Assembly: GCA_937877165.1 (NCBI GenBank) | Contig: CALEFO010000031.1 | Span: forward strand, 1-21,275 | DNA from: an uncultured Lachnospiraceae bacterium | GTDB lineage: Bacteria; Bacillota; Clostridia; Lachnospirales; Lachnospiraceae | Direction of reading: 5' to 3' | DNA: 21,275 nt | The notes under the pieces: model-generated | What the model saw: the letters and a program-made list of their open reading frames with translations, nothing else | Told to the model about the DNA's origin: nothing | Databases searched by the model: none | Made by a program: the position numbers and the translations under genes | Part shown: positions 7,605-14,896 of the stretch, one piece after another | How positions within the stretch are numbered: position 1 is the first letter of the stretch | How the letters are laid out: each line of letters begins with the position of its first letter

Positions 7605-9203
7605 ATGTATCGTGTTCTGATTGCAGATGATGAAGGCATTGCCATTGACTCCCTGACCTTCCTTCTGGAGAAAAACTATCATGATTCCTGCGAAATCCGC
7701 TCCGCAAGATCCGGCCGTGCCGTAATCGAAATGGCGGAAAGCTTTCGCCCCGACATCGCCGTGATGGATATTCAGATGCCCGGCATCAACGGCATAGAGG
7801 CCATTCGGGAAATCCGGAAATTCAGCCCTTCCACGATTTTTCTTGTTGTGACCGCCTATGACAAATTCGACTATGCCAAGCAGGCCATTGATTTGAATGT
7901 TATGAGCTATCTGACCAAACCGCTGGAACGTGACACCTTCCTGGACGCCATGAACAAGGCAATGGCCGAAATCGACCGCTCCCGGGAGCGCCGCCGCACG
8001 GACCTGCGGAACTGGGAGAAGCTGGAAACTGTTGTTCCCGTCATTGAGAGCGGTCTGATCTATTCGCTGCTCCTGCAGGACAATGAGCCAGATACGATTG
8101 ACCGCTACCGGAATCTTCTGGATCTTACCGAAGACTACGGCTATATCCTGCTGATTGAATGCGGTGACAACACTCAGCTGGACAACCCTATCGGAACCGG
8201 AATCCGCATTCAGGAGTACTACTCCCGCATCCGCGATATTATTAAGGAATACGACCATTCCGCTGTCATCGGACAGATTATGATGAACAAAATTCCTGTT
8301 TTCATTCCACACGGCGCACATGAGCCGGACTATAACGAACGAATTGGGACTATCGACCGCGTCCGGCTGATTATTTCGCAGCTGGAAGAAAAAACAGGCG
8401 TTTCCTTCCGGATCGGGATCGGTCACGTCAAGCCGCTTTCTGAAATGAAGCTTTCCTATCAGGAGGCTCTGCGCAGCCTTTCCGCCGGATCCGGCCCGGT
8501 TGCACACGCAGATGATCTGCCGGTTGCCTGTGAATATGAAGGAGACTATCCGATTGATATTGAAAATGCGATTTTTGATAATCTGAAACGTGGGAACACC
8601 GAGGCTGCCACCGATGCCGCCGACCGATTTTTCACCTGGATGGAAACCGTCCACGCAAAGGAACATGAAGAAAGTGTCCGCATGAAGGCACTGGAATTCG
8701 TGCTCTGGGCGGAGCATGTCAGCTACGAGGACGGTGGCATGGGCGTCTACCGCTTCACGGACCGCGCGGATTACCTGAAGACTGCAACCACCTGTGACAT
8801 CCCTTCTCTGCATGTCTGGTTCATCACGAAAATCCGGGCGGCCGCAGAGAAAATTGCATCCAAAACACGCACCCGGGCGGATTCTCTGATTGAACGGGCC
8901 CGCAATTATATTGATTCTCATTACCAGAGTGACATTTCACTGGATGATGTCTCACGTGCCATCAATATCAGTCCGTATTACTTCAGCAAGCTCTTCAAGG
9001 AGGAATCAGGCGTTACCTTCATTGAGTACCTGACCAATCTCCGGATCAGCCAGGCGAAAAAACTTCTGACCGATCCGGAAATCTCCATCCGGGATATTGG
9101 AGTTGCCGTCGGATATCAGGACCCCAATTATTTCAGCCGGATTTTCCGGAGAGCTGTCGGCGTCTCGCCCACCGAATTCCGGGCGCAGAACGTCACTGCC
9201 TGA
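7605..9203 (+). CDS. AraC-family response regulator, YesN type
   Basis: This is a DNA-binding response regulator, 532 residues from ATG 7605. The receiver domain (1-~120) has D8/D9, phospho-acceptor D55 in VMDIQMPG, T83 in VVTAYD and K105 in LTKP. A middle region of about 300 residues carries no motif I recognise beyond what YesN proteins usually have. The C-terminus is a double helix-turn-helix AraC domain (ISLDDVSRAINISPYYFSKL, then ISIRDIGVAVGYQDPNYFSR, ending GVSPTEFRAQ). GAGGT at 7590-7594 is 11 nt from this ATG and only 2 nt from an ATG at 7596, so I prefer 7605. It is third in the cassette after the kinase and probably activates the chvE operon and/or the xylF-like gene, as YesN-type partners do in XylFII-LytS-YesN. 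The targets are not shown by sequence. Confidence 0.95.
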   Translation: MYRVLIADDEGIAIDSLTFLLEKNYHDSCEIRSARSGRAVIEMAESFRPDIAVMDIQMPGINGIEAIREIRKFSPSTIFLVVTAYDKFDYAKQAIDLNVMSYLTKPLERDTFLDAMNKAMAEIDRSRERRRTDLRNWEKLETVVPVIESGLIYSLLLQDNEPDTIDRYRNLLDLTEDYGYILLIECGDNTQLDNPIGTGIRIQEYYSRIRDIIKEYDHSAVIGQIMMNKIPVFIPHGAHEPDYNERIGTIDRVRLIISQLEEKTGVSFRIGIGHVKPLSEMKLSYQEALRSLSAGSGPVAHADDLPVACEYEGDYPIDIENAIFDNLKRGNTEAATDAADRFFTWMETVHAKEHEESVRMKALEFVLWAEHVSYEDGGMGVYRFTDRADYLKTATTCDIPSLHVWFITKIRAAAEKIASKTRTRADSLIERARNYIDSHYQSDISLDDVSRAINISPYYFSKLFKEESGVTFIEYLTNLRISQAKKLLTDPEISIRDIGVAVGYQDPNYFSRIFRRAVGVSPTEFRAQNVTA

Positions 9204-9225
9204 CTGCGGGACATCCGCGGCTGCC

Positions 9226-9852
9226 TCAGAACCCCAGCTCTTCATTGATCAAAATCACATGGATCCGGTCCTTGTGCTTGGAATAGCGGGTAATCAGGAA
9301 CTGGCAGCAGATGGTATCGGGTGTTTTGCAGTCGAAGCATCTGCCTGTTTTCCTGCACGGCGTGTTGATCTGGAATCTCTGCGCATTGGATGGAGCCGCT
9401 ACACTGCGTGCTCTTTTCATCGCAGAATCCAGGTCACTGCACACCTTGTTCATGCCGGCCAGGACAATGACCTTGCGCGGTCCCTGCGCAATGCAGGAAA
9501 CCCGGTTGGCATTTCCATCGATGTTGACCAGGACGCCATCATCCGTCATGGCATTGGCACTGGTCAGGAAAATATCCGCATCATAGGATGCCATCAGACT
9601 GGCACGCGGCTCCATCTTGTCCCGGTCAATATAATGATAGTTTCCTTCCTGCAGCGCCGAAATCAGACCGATTTCATGTGCGGTCATACATCCGCCCATT
9701 GCAACGCTGCTCTCTTCCGGAATCAGCTCCAGTGCCTTCTGAAGTGCTTCCTTCTTATCTGCCGCATAATACCCGGTCATATTTCTGGACTGCAGTCCCT
9801 TGATTACGGTCTGTGCCAGAAGTTCATTTCTATGATACTTATTCGGATCCAT
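9226..9852 (-). CDS. LUD-domain protein (lactate utilization family), complete copy
   Basis: This 208-residue cytoplasmic protein belongs to the LUD/DUF162 family related to LutC and LutB. It has an N-terminal MDPNKYHRNELLAQTVIKGL helix, the VAMGGCMTAHEIGL segment, the domain core LTSANAMTDDGVLVNIDGNA and IAQGPRKVIVLAGMNKV. The C-terminal Cys cluster CRKTGRCFDCKTPDTICC is seen in many clostridial members and could bind metal. It is the last gene of a minus-strand run with plsY and a flavoprotein gene, 23 nt after the latter, and it converges with the response regulator. GTGGGGAT precedes the ATG. A close but truncated paralogue lies at 20841-21147. Lactate oxidation partners (LutA/LutB) are not in the window, so the exact function of this single-gene form is unknown. 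Confidence 0.9.
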   Translation of the reverse strand: MDPNKYHRNELLAQTVIKGLQSRNMTGYYAADKKEALQKALELIPEESSVAMGGCMTAHEIGLISALQEGNYHYIDRDKMEPRASLMASYDADIFLTSANAMTDDGVLVNIDGNANRVSCIAQGPRKVIVLAGMNKVCSDLDSAMKRARSVAAPSNAQRFQINTPCRKTGRCFDCKTPDTICCQFLITRYSKHKDRIHVILINEELGF

Positions 9853-9875
9853 TCTGTTATCCCCACTTTCTCGTG

Positions 9876-10352
9876 TTATGATTCGTTGACCAGCTTCCCC
9901 GTGATGTGCTCCGGCACGAGCTCCAGACAGAGGACTCTCGGACCGGCATGCTCGATTTCGTGCCGGATGTACTCCTCGTCCTCCGTGAATTTCCGACAGA
10001 GAGCTTCACAGATCTGCATGGACTTCTCATGGTCCTCCACCGGGCGGATTCTGCCGAAGGCAATCACACTTCTTATATTCAGGGCCCATTCCCCAGGCTT
10101 CCGGTACCCTTCATCGTAAATACAGAACGAAGCCTTGTCACAGCCTCTTATGGCGTCGATCTTATGGCCCTCCTTCGCCCCGTGAAAATAAATCTTCCCG
10201 TCCTTTTCGCTGTACCAGTAGTCAATGGGAATGCCGTACGGATAGCCGTCCTCTCCAAGAAGGGAGAGGACACCGCGTTTCTGCTCCTTCAGCACCTGAA
10301 TGCACTCTTCCTGTGAAATCTGCTGTTTGAATCTTCTCATGGTACGAAACAT
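9876..10352 (-). CDS. Pyridoxamine 5'-phosphate oxidase-like flavoprotein (NimA-like)
   Basis: This 158-residue protein has the FMN-binding split-barrel fold of the PNPOx-like superfamily, in the subgroup commonly labelled nitroimidazole resistance protein. Visible marks are RRFKQQISQEECIQVLKEQK, VLSLLGEDGYPYGIPIDYWY, KIYFHGAKEGHKIDAI, ASFCIYDEG and SVIAFGRIRPVED. Members use flavin to reduce small molecules; true nitroimidazole resistance is known only for some, so that label should not be taken as proof of a phenotype. GGGAGGAA lies about 7 nt before the ATG at 10352. It sits between plsY (26 nt upstream) and the LUD gene (23 nt downstream), so the three are probably co-transcribed. Length is normal for the family and no feature is missing by eye. 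Confidence 0.9.
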   Translation of the reverse strand: MFRTMRRFKQQISQEECIQVLKEQKRGVLSLLGEDGYPYGIPIDYWYSEKDGKIYFHGAKEGHKIDAIRGCDKASFCIYDEGYRKPGEWALNIRSVIAFGRIRPVEDHEKSMQICEALCRKFTEDEEYIRHEIEHAGPRVLCLELVPEHITGKLVNES

Positions 10353-10378
10353 CGAAAATTCCTCCCTTTCATTCCTGT

Positions 10379-10993
10379 TTATGCTTCATTTCCGCCACCA
10401 TTTTTCCGGAATTTGCGCTCCTCCTCTCCGCGAAGGATTCTCACAATTCCGCGGTAATGCCGGCTGAGCATCACAAGCTCTCCCAGAGCAATGAAAGCTG
10501 CACCCTCCGGTCCCAGCCTCCAGGCCGCAAAGGGAAGCGCGATCGCAGGGATCAGCACCGCCCCAAGCGGAAGATACCCGGTGAGAACAGTCACCGCACC
10601 GCCCAGAATACAGGAAACGGAGCCCCAGACCGGCATCAGGAGAATCAGCCATGCGCAGGTCACCGTTACGCCCTTTCCGCCTCTCCCCCTGGTCCAGAAC
10701 GGGAAATTATGACCGAGAACGCAGCCAAAGCCGGACCAGTAAAGTGCTTCTCTTCCCAGTTCCTGCCCAAACAGCGCAAAGGCCAGCGCCATCCCCAGCA
10801 CCGTTTTCAGAATGTCACCGAGCAGAACCAGGATGCCCTCCCTTTTCCCAATGTTCGCCATCACATTGGCCATCCCCGGATTTCCGGTTCCAATGCTCCA
10901 GATGCTCTTTCCCGTTTTCCTTTTCGCAACAATGGCAGCTGTCAGGACACAGCCTGCCAGATATCCGATCAAAAGAGCCATTGCACGTGTCAT
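10379..10993 (-). CDS. plsY: Acyl-phosphate:glycerol-3-phosphate acyltransferase, PlsY family
   Basis: PlsY is an integral membrane enzyme that moves an acyl group from acyl phosphate to glycerol-3-phosphate, the first step of phosphatidic acid synthesis in most Gram-positives. The 204-residue product has several hydrophobic helices and the three family motifs: SIGTGNPGMANVMANIGKR (usual SxGSGNxGATNxxR), then GDILKT, then GHNFPFWTRGRGGKGV. The usual ATN triad is MAN here, a variation seen among divergent PlsY-like proteins, so it may be an auxiliary copy rather than the essential one. AAGGAAAGGA precedes the ATG at 10993. It is first in the operon with the flavoprotein and LUD genes and diverges from the diguanylate cyclase. 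The C-terminal tail is basic (RGEEERKFRKNGGG). Confidence 0.88.
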   Translation of the reverse strand: MTRAMALLIGYLAGCVLTAAIVAKRKTGKSIWSIGTGNPGMANVMANIGKREGILVLLGDILKTVLGMALAFALFGQELGREALYWSGFGCVLGHNFPFWTRGRGGKGVTVTCAWLILLMPVWGSVSCILGGAVTVLTGYLPLGAVLIPAIALPFAAWRLGPEGAAFIALGELVMLSRHYRGIVRILRGEEERKFRKNGGGNEA

Positions 10994-11189
10994 GATGAAT
11001 TCCTTTCCTTCTTAAATTACGGATAAAACAATTATCATACTTTCATGGGAAATTATCCACCGGCTACCTGCATGCGAACCCTGCGGTGCTGACAGAGTCT
11101 GCCTTCCTGGTCTTCTCTGTCTCACTTTTTTATCCGCTTTATACGGGTTTAAAGTTGCCGTAATTTCAATCATTATTTGTTTAAATTTC

Positions 11190-11219
11190 TTGTAATCCGT
11201 CGTTTAACGTGATTATAAT
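11190..11219 (+). promoter_or_regulatory. Sigma-A-type promoter of the diguanylate cyclase gene
   Basis: TTGTAA at 11190-11195 and TATAAT at 11214-11219 are separated by 18 nt. This predicts a start near 11226 and an 86-nt leader. The intergenic stretch 10994-11311 also serves the divergent plsY operon, for which only a -10-like TATGAT around 11025-11035 on the minus strand is visible. The leader can fold short stems (GAGAGC with GCTCTG), but matches no riboswitch class I recognise. Confidence 0.7.
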
Positions 11220-11311
11220 ATTTTATATGCGCCGTTCGCTCTTTCCGATCGCGAGAGAGCTGTTTTGCCGGGCAATCGCGCTCTGCAGAACCCACAAAGG
11301 GTACAAAATCT

Positions 11312-12712
11312 ATGGGAAAGAAGATCAACCGTATGGCCGGAAAAGTAAAAGTCCGCTCTGTCAGCAGCTGGAGCATTGCTGCTACCATTTTCCTTGCATG
11401 TGTGTGCATCGGAATCTCGCTCTACGGTTTTACACAGTATACCGTACTCCGTTCTGCCATGCAGGATTATATTTCCTGCGAAAATGCCGTGCACGAACTG
11501 CAGGAGGGCTCCGATCTTCTGACCAAGCAGGTCCGCCTCGCCGCCGCCACAGGAGACCCGCAGTACATTGATGCCTACTTTAAGGAAGCCAACGTCACCA
11601 GAAGCCGTGAAAAGGCTGTCAGCGATCTCACAGATCTGGAGGGAAGCTCCTCGGAAGCCATTCAGACACTCCAGGCGGCGCTCTCTGCTTCCGTCGATCT
11701 GATGCAGACCGAATATTACTCCATGCGCCTTGTGGAGGAGAGCATCGGCAGTGACGTCTCCTCCTGGCCGCAGGAGCTGCAGAACACGGTACTGTCTTCG
11801 GAGGATGCCGCTCTTTCTCCTGAGGCGAAGCTGCTGCGGGCACAGCAGCTCGTCTTCGGCACGGATTATGAGAATGCCAAGGACATCATTTCCGATGATG
11901 TGAATGCGGCGATCAACACCCTCACCGAGGAGATCAACAATCGTCAGAATCACGCTGCTGACATTTTCTCTCATATTTTCCGGCTCATCATCGCCTGTGT
12001 GATGATTTTCGCCGCCATGATGCTCCTGTCCTGCCTGCTGATCCATTTCTGGGTCGTCCGTCCTCTCCTGTCCTTCCATAAGGATATCGAGCACGATGCG
12101 ATGCTCTCCGTCAGCGGTGCCAATGAACTCCAGTCTCTTGCGAACACCTATAACAAGATCTATCAGGAAAACGAAGAACGCCAGAAGCTCATCAAGCACC
12201 AGGCCGAGCATGATCCTCTGACGGATCTTCTGAATCGTGGCTCTTATGACCGCATTCTGAACCTATACATCCAGGACAAAAAGAATTTTGCCCTGATTCT
12301 GATTGACGTCGATGTCTTCAAAAGCGTCAATGATACGTATGGGCATGCCATGGGAGATGCAATTCTGAAGAAGGTCGCTCATCTTCTGACAGTAACCTTC
12401 CGAACCATCGACTATGTATGCCGGATCGGAGGCGATGAATTTGCCGTCATTATGGTCGAAATGACCAGTGATCTCAACTATACCATCACAGAGAAAATCA
12501 ATATCATTAATGCAGAACTCTCCATTCCCAAGGATGGCATGCCTGCCATTTCCCTGAGCGTCGGCGTTGCATTGACTGATCGCCGGAATCCCGGCAAGAG
12601 CCAGTTCACCGATGCCGACAGGGCCCTCTATTACACCAAGGAGCACGGGAAGCACGGCTGCACCTTCTATCCGGCAGAATCCTCTGCAGACAACGCTTTG
12701 AATGGAATTTGA
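11312..12712 (+). CDS. Membrane-anchored diguanylate cyclase (GGDEF)
   Basis: This enzyme would make the second messenger cyclic di-GMP from two GTP. The 466-residue protein has TM1 at about 20-42, an extracytoplasmic helical sensor domain at about 43-220 with no family I recognise, and TM2 at about 225-249. A short linker and the GGDEF domain follow from ~295: HDPLTDLLNRGSYDRIL at its start, ILIDVDVFKSVNDTYGH for metal and substrate binding, and the active-site RIGGDEF at 371-377. RTID at 364-367 lies five residues before GGDEF, matching the inhibitory I-site RxxD, so product feedback is likely. The active site is intact and a cyclase rather than a degenerate receptor is expected. AAAGGG precedes the ATG by about 12 nt. 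It is probably a stand-alone gene with the promoter at 11190-11219. Confidence 0.93.
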   Translation: MGKKINRMAGKVKVRSVSSWSIAATIFLACVCIGISLYGFTQYTVLRSAMQDYISCENAVHELQEGSDLLTKQVRLAAATGDPQYIDAYFKEANVTRSREKAVSDLTDLEGSSSEAIQTLQAALSASVDLMQTEYYSMRLVEESIGSDVSSWPQELQNTVLSSEDAALSPEAKLLRAQQLVFGTDYENAKDIISDDVNAAINTLTEEINNRQNHAADIFSHIFRLIIACVMIFAAMMLLSCLLIHFWVVRPLLSFHKDIEHDAMLSVSGANELQSLANTYNKIYQENEERQKLIKHQAEHDPLTDLLNRGSYDRILNLYIQDKKNFALILIDVDVFKSVNDTYGHAMGDAILKKVAHLLTVTFRTIDYVCRIGGDEFAVIMVEMTSDLNYTITEKINIINAELSIPKDGMPAISLSVGVALTDRRNPGKSQFTDADRALYYTKEHGKHGCTFYPAESSADNALNGI

Positions 12713-12786
12713 ATTCCTGAACAAGCGGATGAACATTTGGAAACAGATTTCTCAAAAAGATCAGGTTCTTCTAAGGAAGGAGAAAA

Positions 12787-13413
12787 ATGGCAACACCAAA
12801 ACTGGCAGCATTGACGTTTGATGATGGTCCTACCATCGGCATTACCGACAAGGTACTGGACATTCTGCAAGAGAACCACGCAAGAGCAAGCTTCTTTCTG
12901 ATTGGTCAGCAAATCACAGAGGAAACAGAATATCTTGTGAAGCGTGCCCATGACATGGGATGCTCCATTGAAAATCATTCCCTGACGCATTCCTCCATGC
13001 CAAAGCTTTCCCGAGAGGAAATTACCAATGAAATCGAGGAAACCAGCAGACGGATTGAGACTATCACCGGAGAAAGGCCGGAATTCTTCCGCCCGCCATT
13101 CATTGATTATGACCAGAAAATGTACGATGTGATTGATCTTCCATTCATTTGTGCATATGGCTGTGAGGATTGGGAGCCCTCGGTTTCTACCGATGAGAGA
13201 ATCCGGCGCGTTCTTGATGCTGCAAGACCGGGATATATGGTTCTTCTTCACGATATGAAGGATAATCTGCAAACCGTGGAGGCGATTCGGACGATCATTC
13301 CCAGACTGCAGCAGCAGGGCTATGAATTTGTCAACATCCGTGAGCTGTTTCAGAGAAGCAACGTCACACCGCAGAGAAATGTCATTTACATGAGTGTCGA
13401 CGAAATACGGTGA
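12787..13413 (+). CDS. Polysaccharide deacetylase family protein (NodB homology)
   Basis: This 208-residue protein has the NodB fold of carbohydrate esterase family 4, which removes acetyl groups from N-acetyl sugars in chitin, peptidoglycan or similar polymers. The motifs are in order: TFDDGP at 10-15 (catalytic and metal-binding Asp), HSLTH at 64-68 (metal His pair), RPPF at 102-105, EDWEP near 127-131 and LLHD at 153-156 (catalytic His). There is no signal peptide or transmembrane segment, so it is either cytoplasmic, exported by another route, or acts on small or soluble substrates. The RBS is very strong (AAGGAGGAG, ~5 nt before ATG). It follows the diguanylate cyclase by 74 nt without a clear terminator, so read-through is possible. 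The ATP-grasp or wall genes that often adjoin such enzymes are absent. Confidence 0.92.
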   Translation: MATPKLAALTFDDGPTIGITDKVLDILQENHARASFFLIGQQITEETEYLVKRAHDMGCSIENHSLTHSSMPKLSREEITNEIEETSRRIETITGERPEFFRPPFIDYDQKMYDVIDLPFICAYGCEDWEPSVSTDERIRRVLDAARPGYMVLLHDMKDNLQTVEAIRTIIPRLQQQGYEFVNIRELFQRSNVTPQRNVIYMSVDEIR

Positions 13414-13479
13414 GTGCATCCTTGGCTTCCGGAACGGTGCTTCCCTGAGGCCGGACAAGTGCTGCCAAACAGCCCATAA

Positions 13480-13750
13480 TCTTCACTGCTAATGAAAAGA
13501 AGGGTCTGGAAGCGCGCGAAAAGGTCACAGCCAAATGGTCATTTATACCACGAACGCCATCGAAAGCCTGAATTCCATGTACCGTAGGCTGAATCGTCAG
13601 CGCAGTGTATTTCCAAGTGACCAGCCCCTTCTGAAAGCGTTATATCTGGCAACGTTCGAAGCAACAAAAAAATGGAAAATGCCGATCCGCGACTGGGGAA
13701 AAGTGTACGGAGAATTGTCTGTCATGTACGAAGGCAGGTTGCCAGAATAA
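13480..13750 (+). pseudogene. IS256-family transposase remnant, internally deleted and frameshifted
   Basis: The C-terminal 71 codons (13535-13750) read VIYTTNAIESLNSMYRRLNR, then SVFPSDQPLLKALYLAT and WGKVYGELSVMYEGRLPE. This is the typical end of IS256-family DDE transposases, including the last part of the catalytic core (NAIES region). Immediately upstream, in another frame (from about 13480 to 13538), the peptide NEKKGLEAREKVTAKW resembles the segment that normally lies about 28-30 residues earlier. So a short internal deletion changed the frame, and everything N-terminal to this is missing. The element cannot be active. It lies between the deacetylase gene and the AT-rich island and may mark the insertion point of that island. 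Confidence 0.85.
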
Positions 13751-13835
13751 GATTGCATAGCCCGAATAGAAAAGGTGGCAGAAGCCGCCTTCTATTGACA
13801 TGCCAAAAGGCATGCCGTATACATAAACCAAGAGT

Positions 13836-13870
13836 CGGAACACTGAAATTATCGTAATTTCAGTGTTCCG
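13836..13870. repeat. 16-bp perfect palindrome with 3-nt loop
   Basis: CGGAACACTGAAATTA (13836-13851) is followed by TCG and by its exact reverse complement TAATTTCAGTGTTCCG (13855-13870). No T-run follows on either strand, so it is not a standard intrinsic terminator. It sits about 85 nt after the transposase remnant, where the end of the original insertion sequence would be expected, and just before the AT-rich island begins. It could be the terminal or subterminal hairpin of the lost element, or two joined inverted-repeat ends. Confidence 0.8.
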
Positions 13871-13988
13871 CTCCAATCTTCATCACAGGAAACCGTTTTT
13901 ACAGAGATTTTTTCATACTCGCCAGGAAGTTCACAACTATAACATTTTTATTTTTTAATTCCATTTGCGCTACTCCTTATAATCTCCC

Positions 13989-14882
13989 TTATTCAAACAA
14001 CTTCATAAGTACTCTAGCATATACCTCGTGGCCTTCTACTGATGGATGATTTGCTTGATTTGCAAGGAGCTCCTTCCAGTCAAGCCCTATCTCTTTAGCC
14101 ATATCCCAAACAGCTCTAGCATCTGCGAGACATACATTTTCTTCCATCGCTACTTCTCTAATCTTTTCACAACGCTTCCATGTTGTAGGCTCTGGAGTAA
14201 CCCATCCCTGCATGTTAAATGGTAAGTCGCCATTAGGTGTAATCAAAATAATGTCAGCTTTTGTCTTTGCTTTTAAATCTCTTACTAACTGTGTAAGTAA
14301 ATCCTTATATACATTCTCATCACCCATCCGATCGTCAAACCAATTTAATGACCCATTTATTAGTATAAGATCTGGCTGATGTGAAACGACGTCTCTGTCA
14401 GCTCTTGCAATCATTGAAGGTAAGAAATCACCTGCAATTCCTGAATTGATTACAGAAACACTAGTCGATTCGTACTTATCAATAAGCTTATCTCTGAACT
14501 TCTCAATATAGCTTTCTCTAGCATCTGTTACTTCCATTACAGGAAGGCCGCCCATCTCAAAGATAGTCTTGCCTACATCAGCCATTGTTCCACCATTGCT
14601 AAGTGGTGCATATATCTCTTCAAGTTCTTTCATAAGCTCTGGAGTAAATAGCCCCTCAAAGTGCCCAGCTGTGACTGAATCACCTAAAGCAACGATTACC
14701 GGATTTCTCTTCTCTAATCCGTTTTCATCTAAAAGTCCGTACATACCACCAGCAACACCTGTATGCTCCTTCATAATTTTCATAAAATGCTCTGGGCGAG
14801 CTGGACTGTTGCACACAAAATCATCAGCACACTTCAAAAATTTCTTTGCAGTTTCTTCACTTAACTTATAATTTGTTCTCAT
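13989..14882 (-). CDS. SGNH/GDSL-family hydrolase (putative carbohydrate esterase)
   Basis: This 297-residue cytoplasmic protein has the SGNH-hydrolase fold. The block I nucleophile serine is in VALGDSVTAGHFEG. Block II glycine is in VINSGIAGDF, block III Asn in INGSLNWF, and the block V histidine is in NHPSVEGHEVYARVL. The Asp usually three residues before that His is Gln here, which some NHP-type members also seem to lack, so the triad may be a Ser-His dyad. There is no signal peptide. It is the last gene of a minus-strand operon with a sugar symporter and a GH2 enzyme, 14 nt after the latter, which suggests it removes acyl (for example acetyl) groups from the imported sugar. AAGGAA precedes the ATG. 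Codon use is AT-rich, like the rest of the island. Confidence 0.85.
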   Translation of the reverse strand: MRTNYKLSEETAKKFLKCADDFVCNSPARPEHFMKIMKEHTGVAGGMYGLLDENGLEKRNPVIVALGDSVTAGHFEGLFTPELMKELEEIYAPLSNGGTMADVGKTIFEMGGLPVMEVTDARESYIEKFRDKLIDKYESTSVSVINSGIAGDFLPSMIARADRDVVSHQPDLILINGSLNWFDDRMGDENVYKDLLTQLVRDLKAKTKADIILITPNGDLPFNMQGWVTPEPTTWKRCEKIREVAMEENVCLADARAVWDMAKEIGLDWKELLANQANHPSVEGHEVYARVLMKLFE

Positions 14883-14896
14883 AATTTATTCCTTTT

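Larger units (their letters stand above)
13414..13988. other. Intergenic scar region between the deacetylase and the AT-rich island
   Basis: Apart from the transposase remnant (13480-13750), this stretch contains no gene I can support. It holds small inverted repeats (GGTGGC-AGAA-GCCGCC near 13775; CATGCC-AAAA-GGCATG at 13799-13814) and the long palindrome at 13836-13870. From about 13,880 the base composition turns AT-rich and stays so to about 19,985. Confidence 0.6.

Noticed and set aside
7488..8921. A 477-codon open frame on the minus strand
   Set aside because: It lies antisense to the response regulator, whose motifs are complete. The antisense peptide shows no domain; it is open because of the GC-rich codon pattern of the real gene.
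9204..9225. Terminator between the response regulator and the LUD gene
   Set aside because: Only a 4-bp GCGG/CCGC stem fits in the 22-nt gap and no T-run follows.
11220..11311. Structured leader of the diguanylate cyclase as a cyclic di-GMP riboswitch
   Set aside because: Short stems can be drawn, but the conserved core of GEMM-type or c-di-GMP-II riboswitches is not present.
13836..13870. Palindrome as an ordinary intrinsic terminator
   Set aside because: No run of T follows on either strand and it is about 120 nt from the nearest gene end, so only termination by other means is possible.
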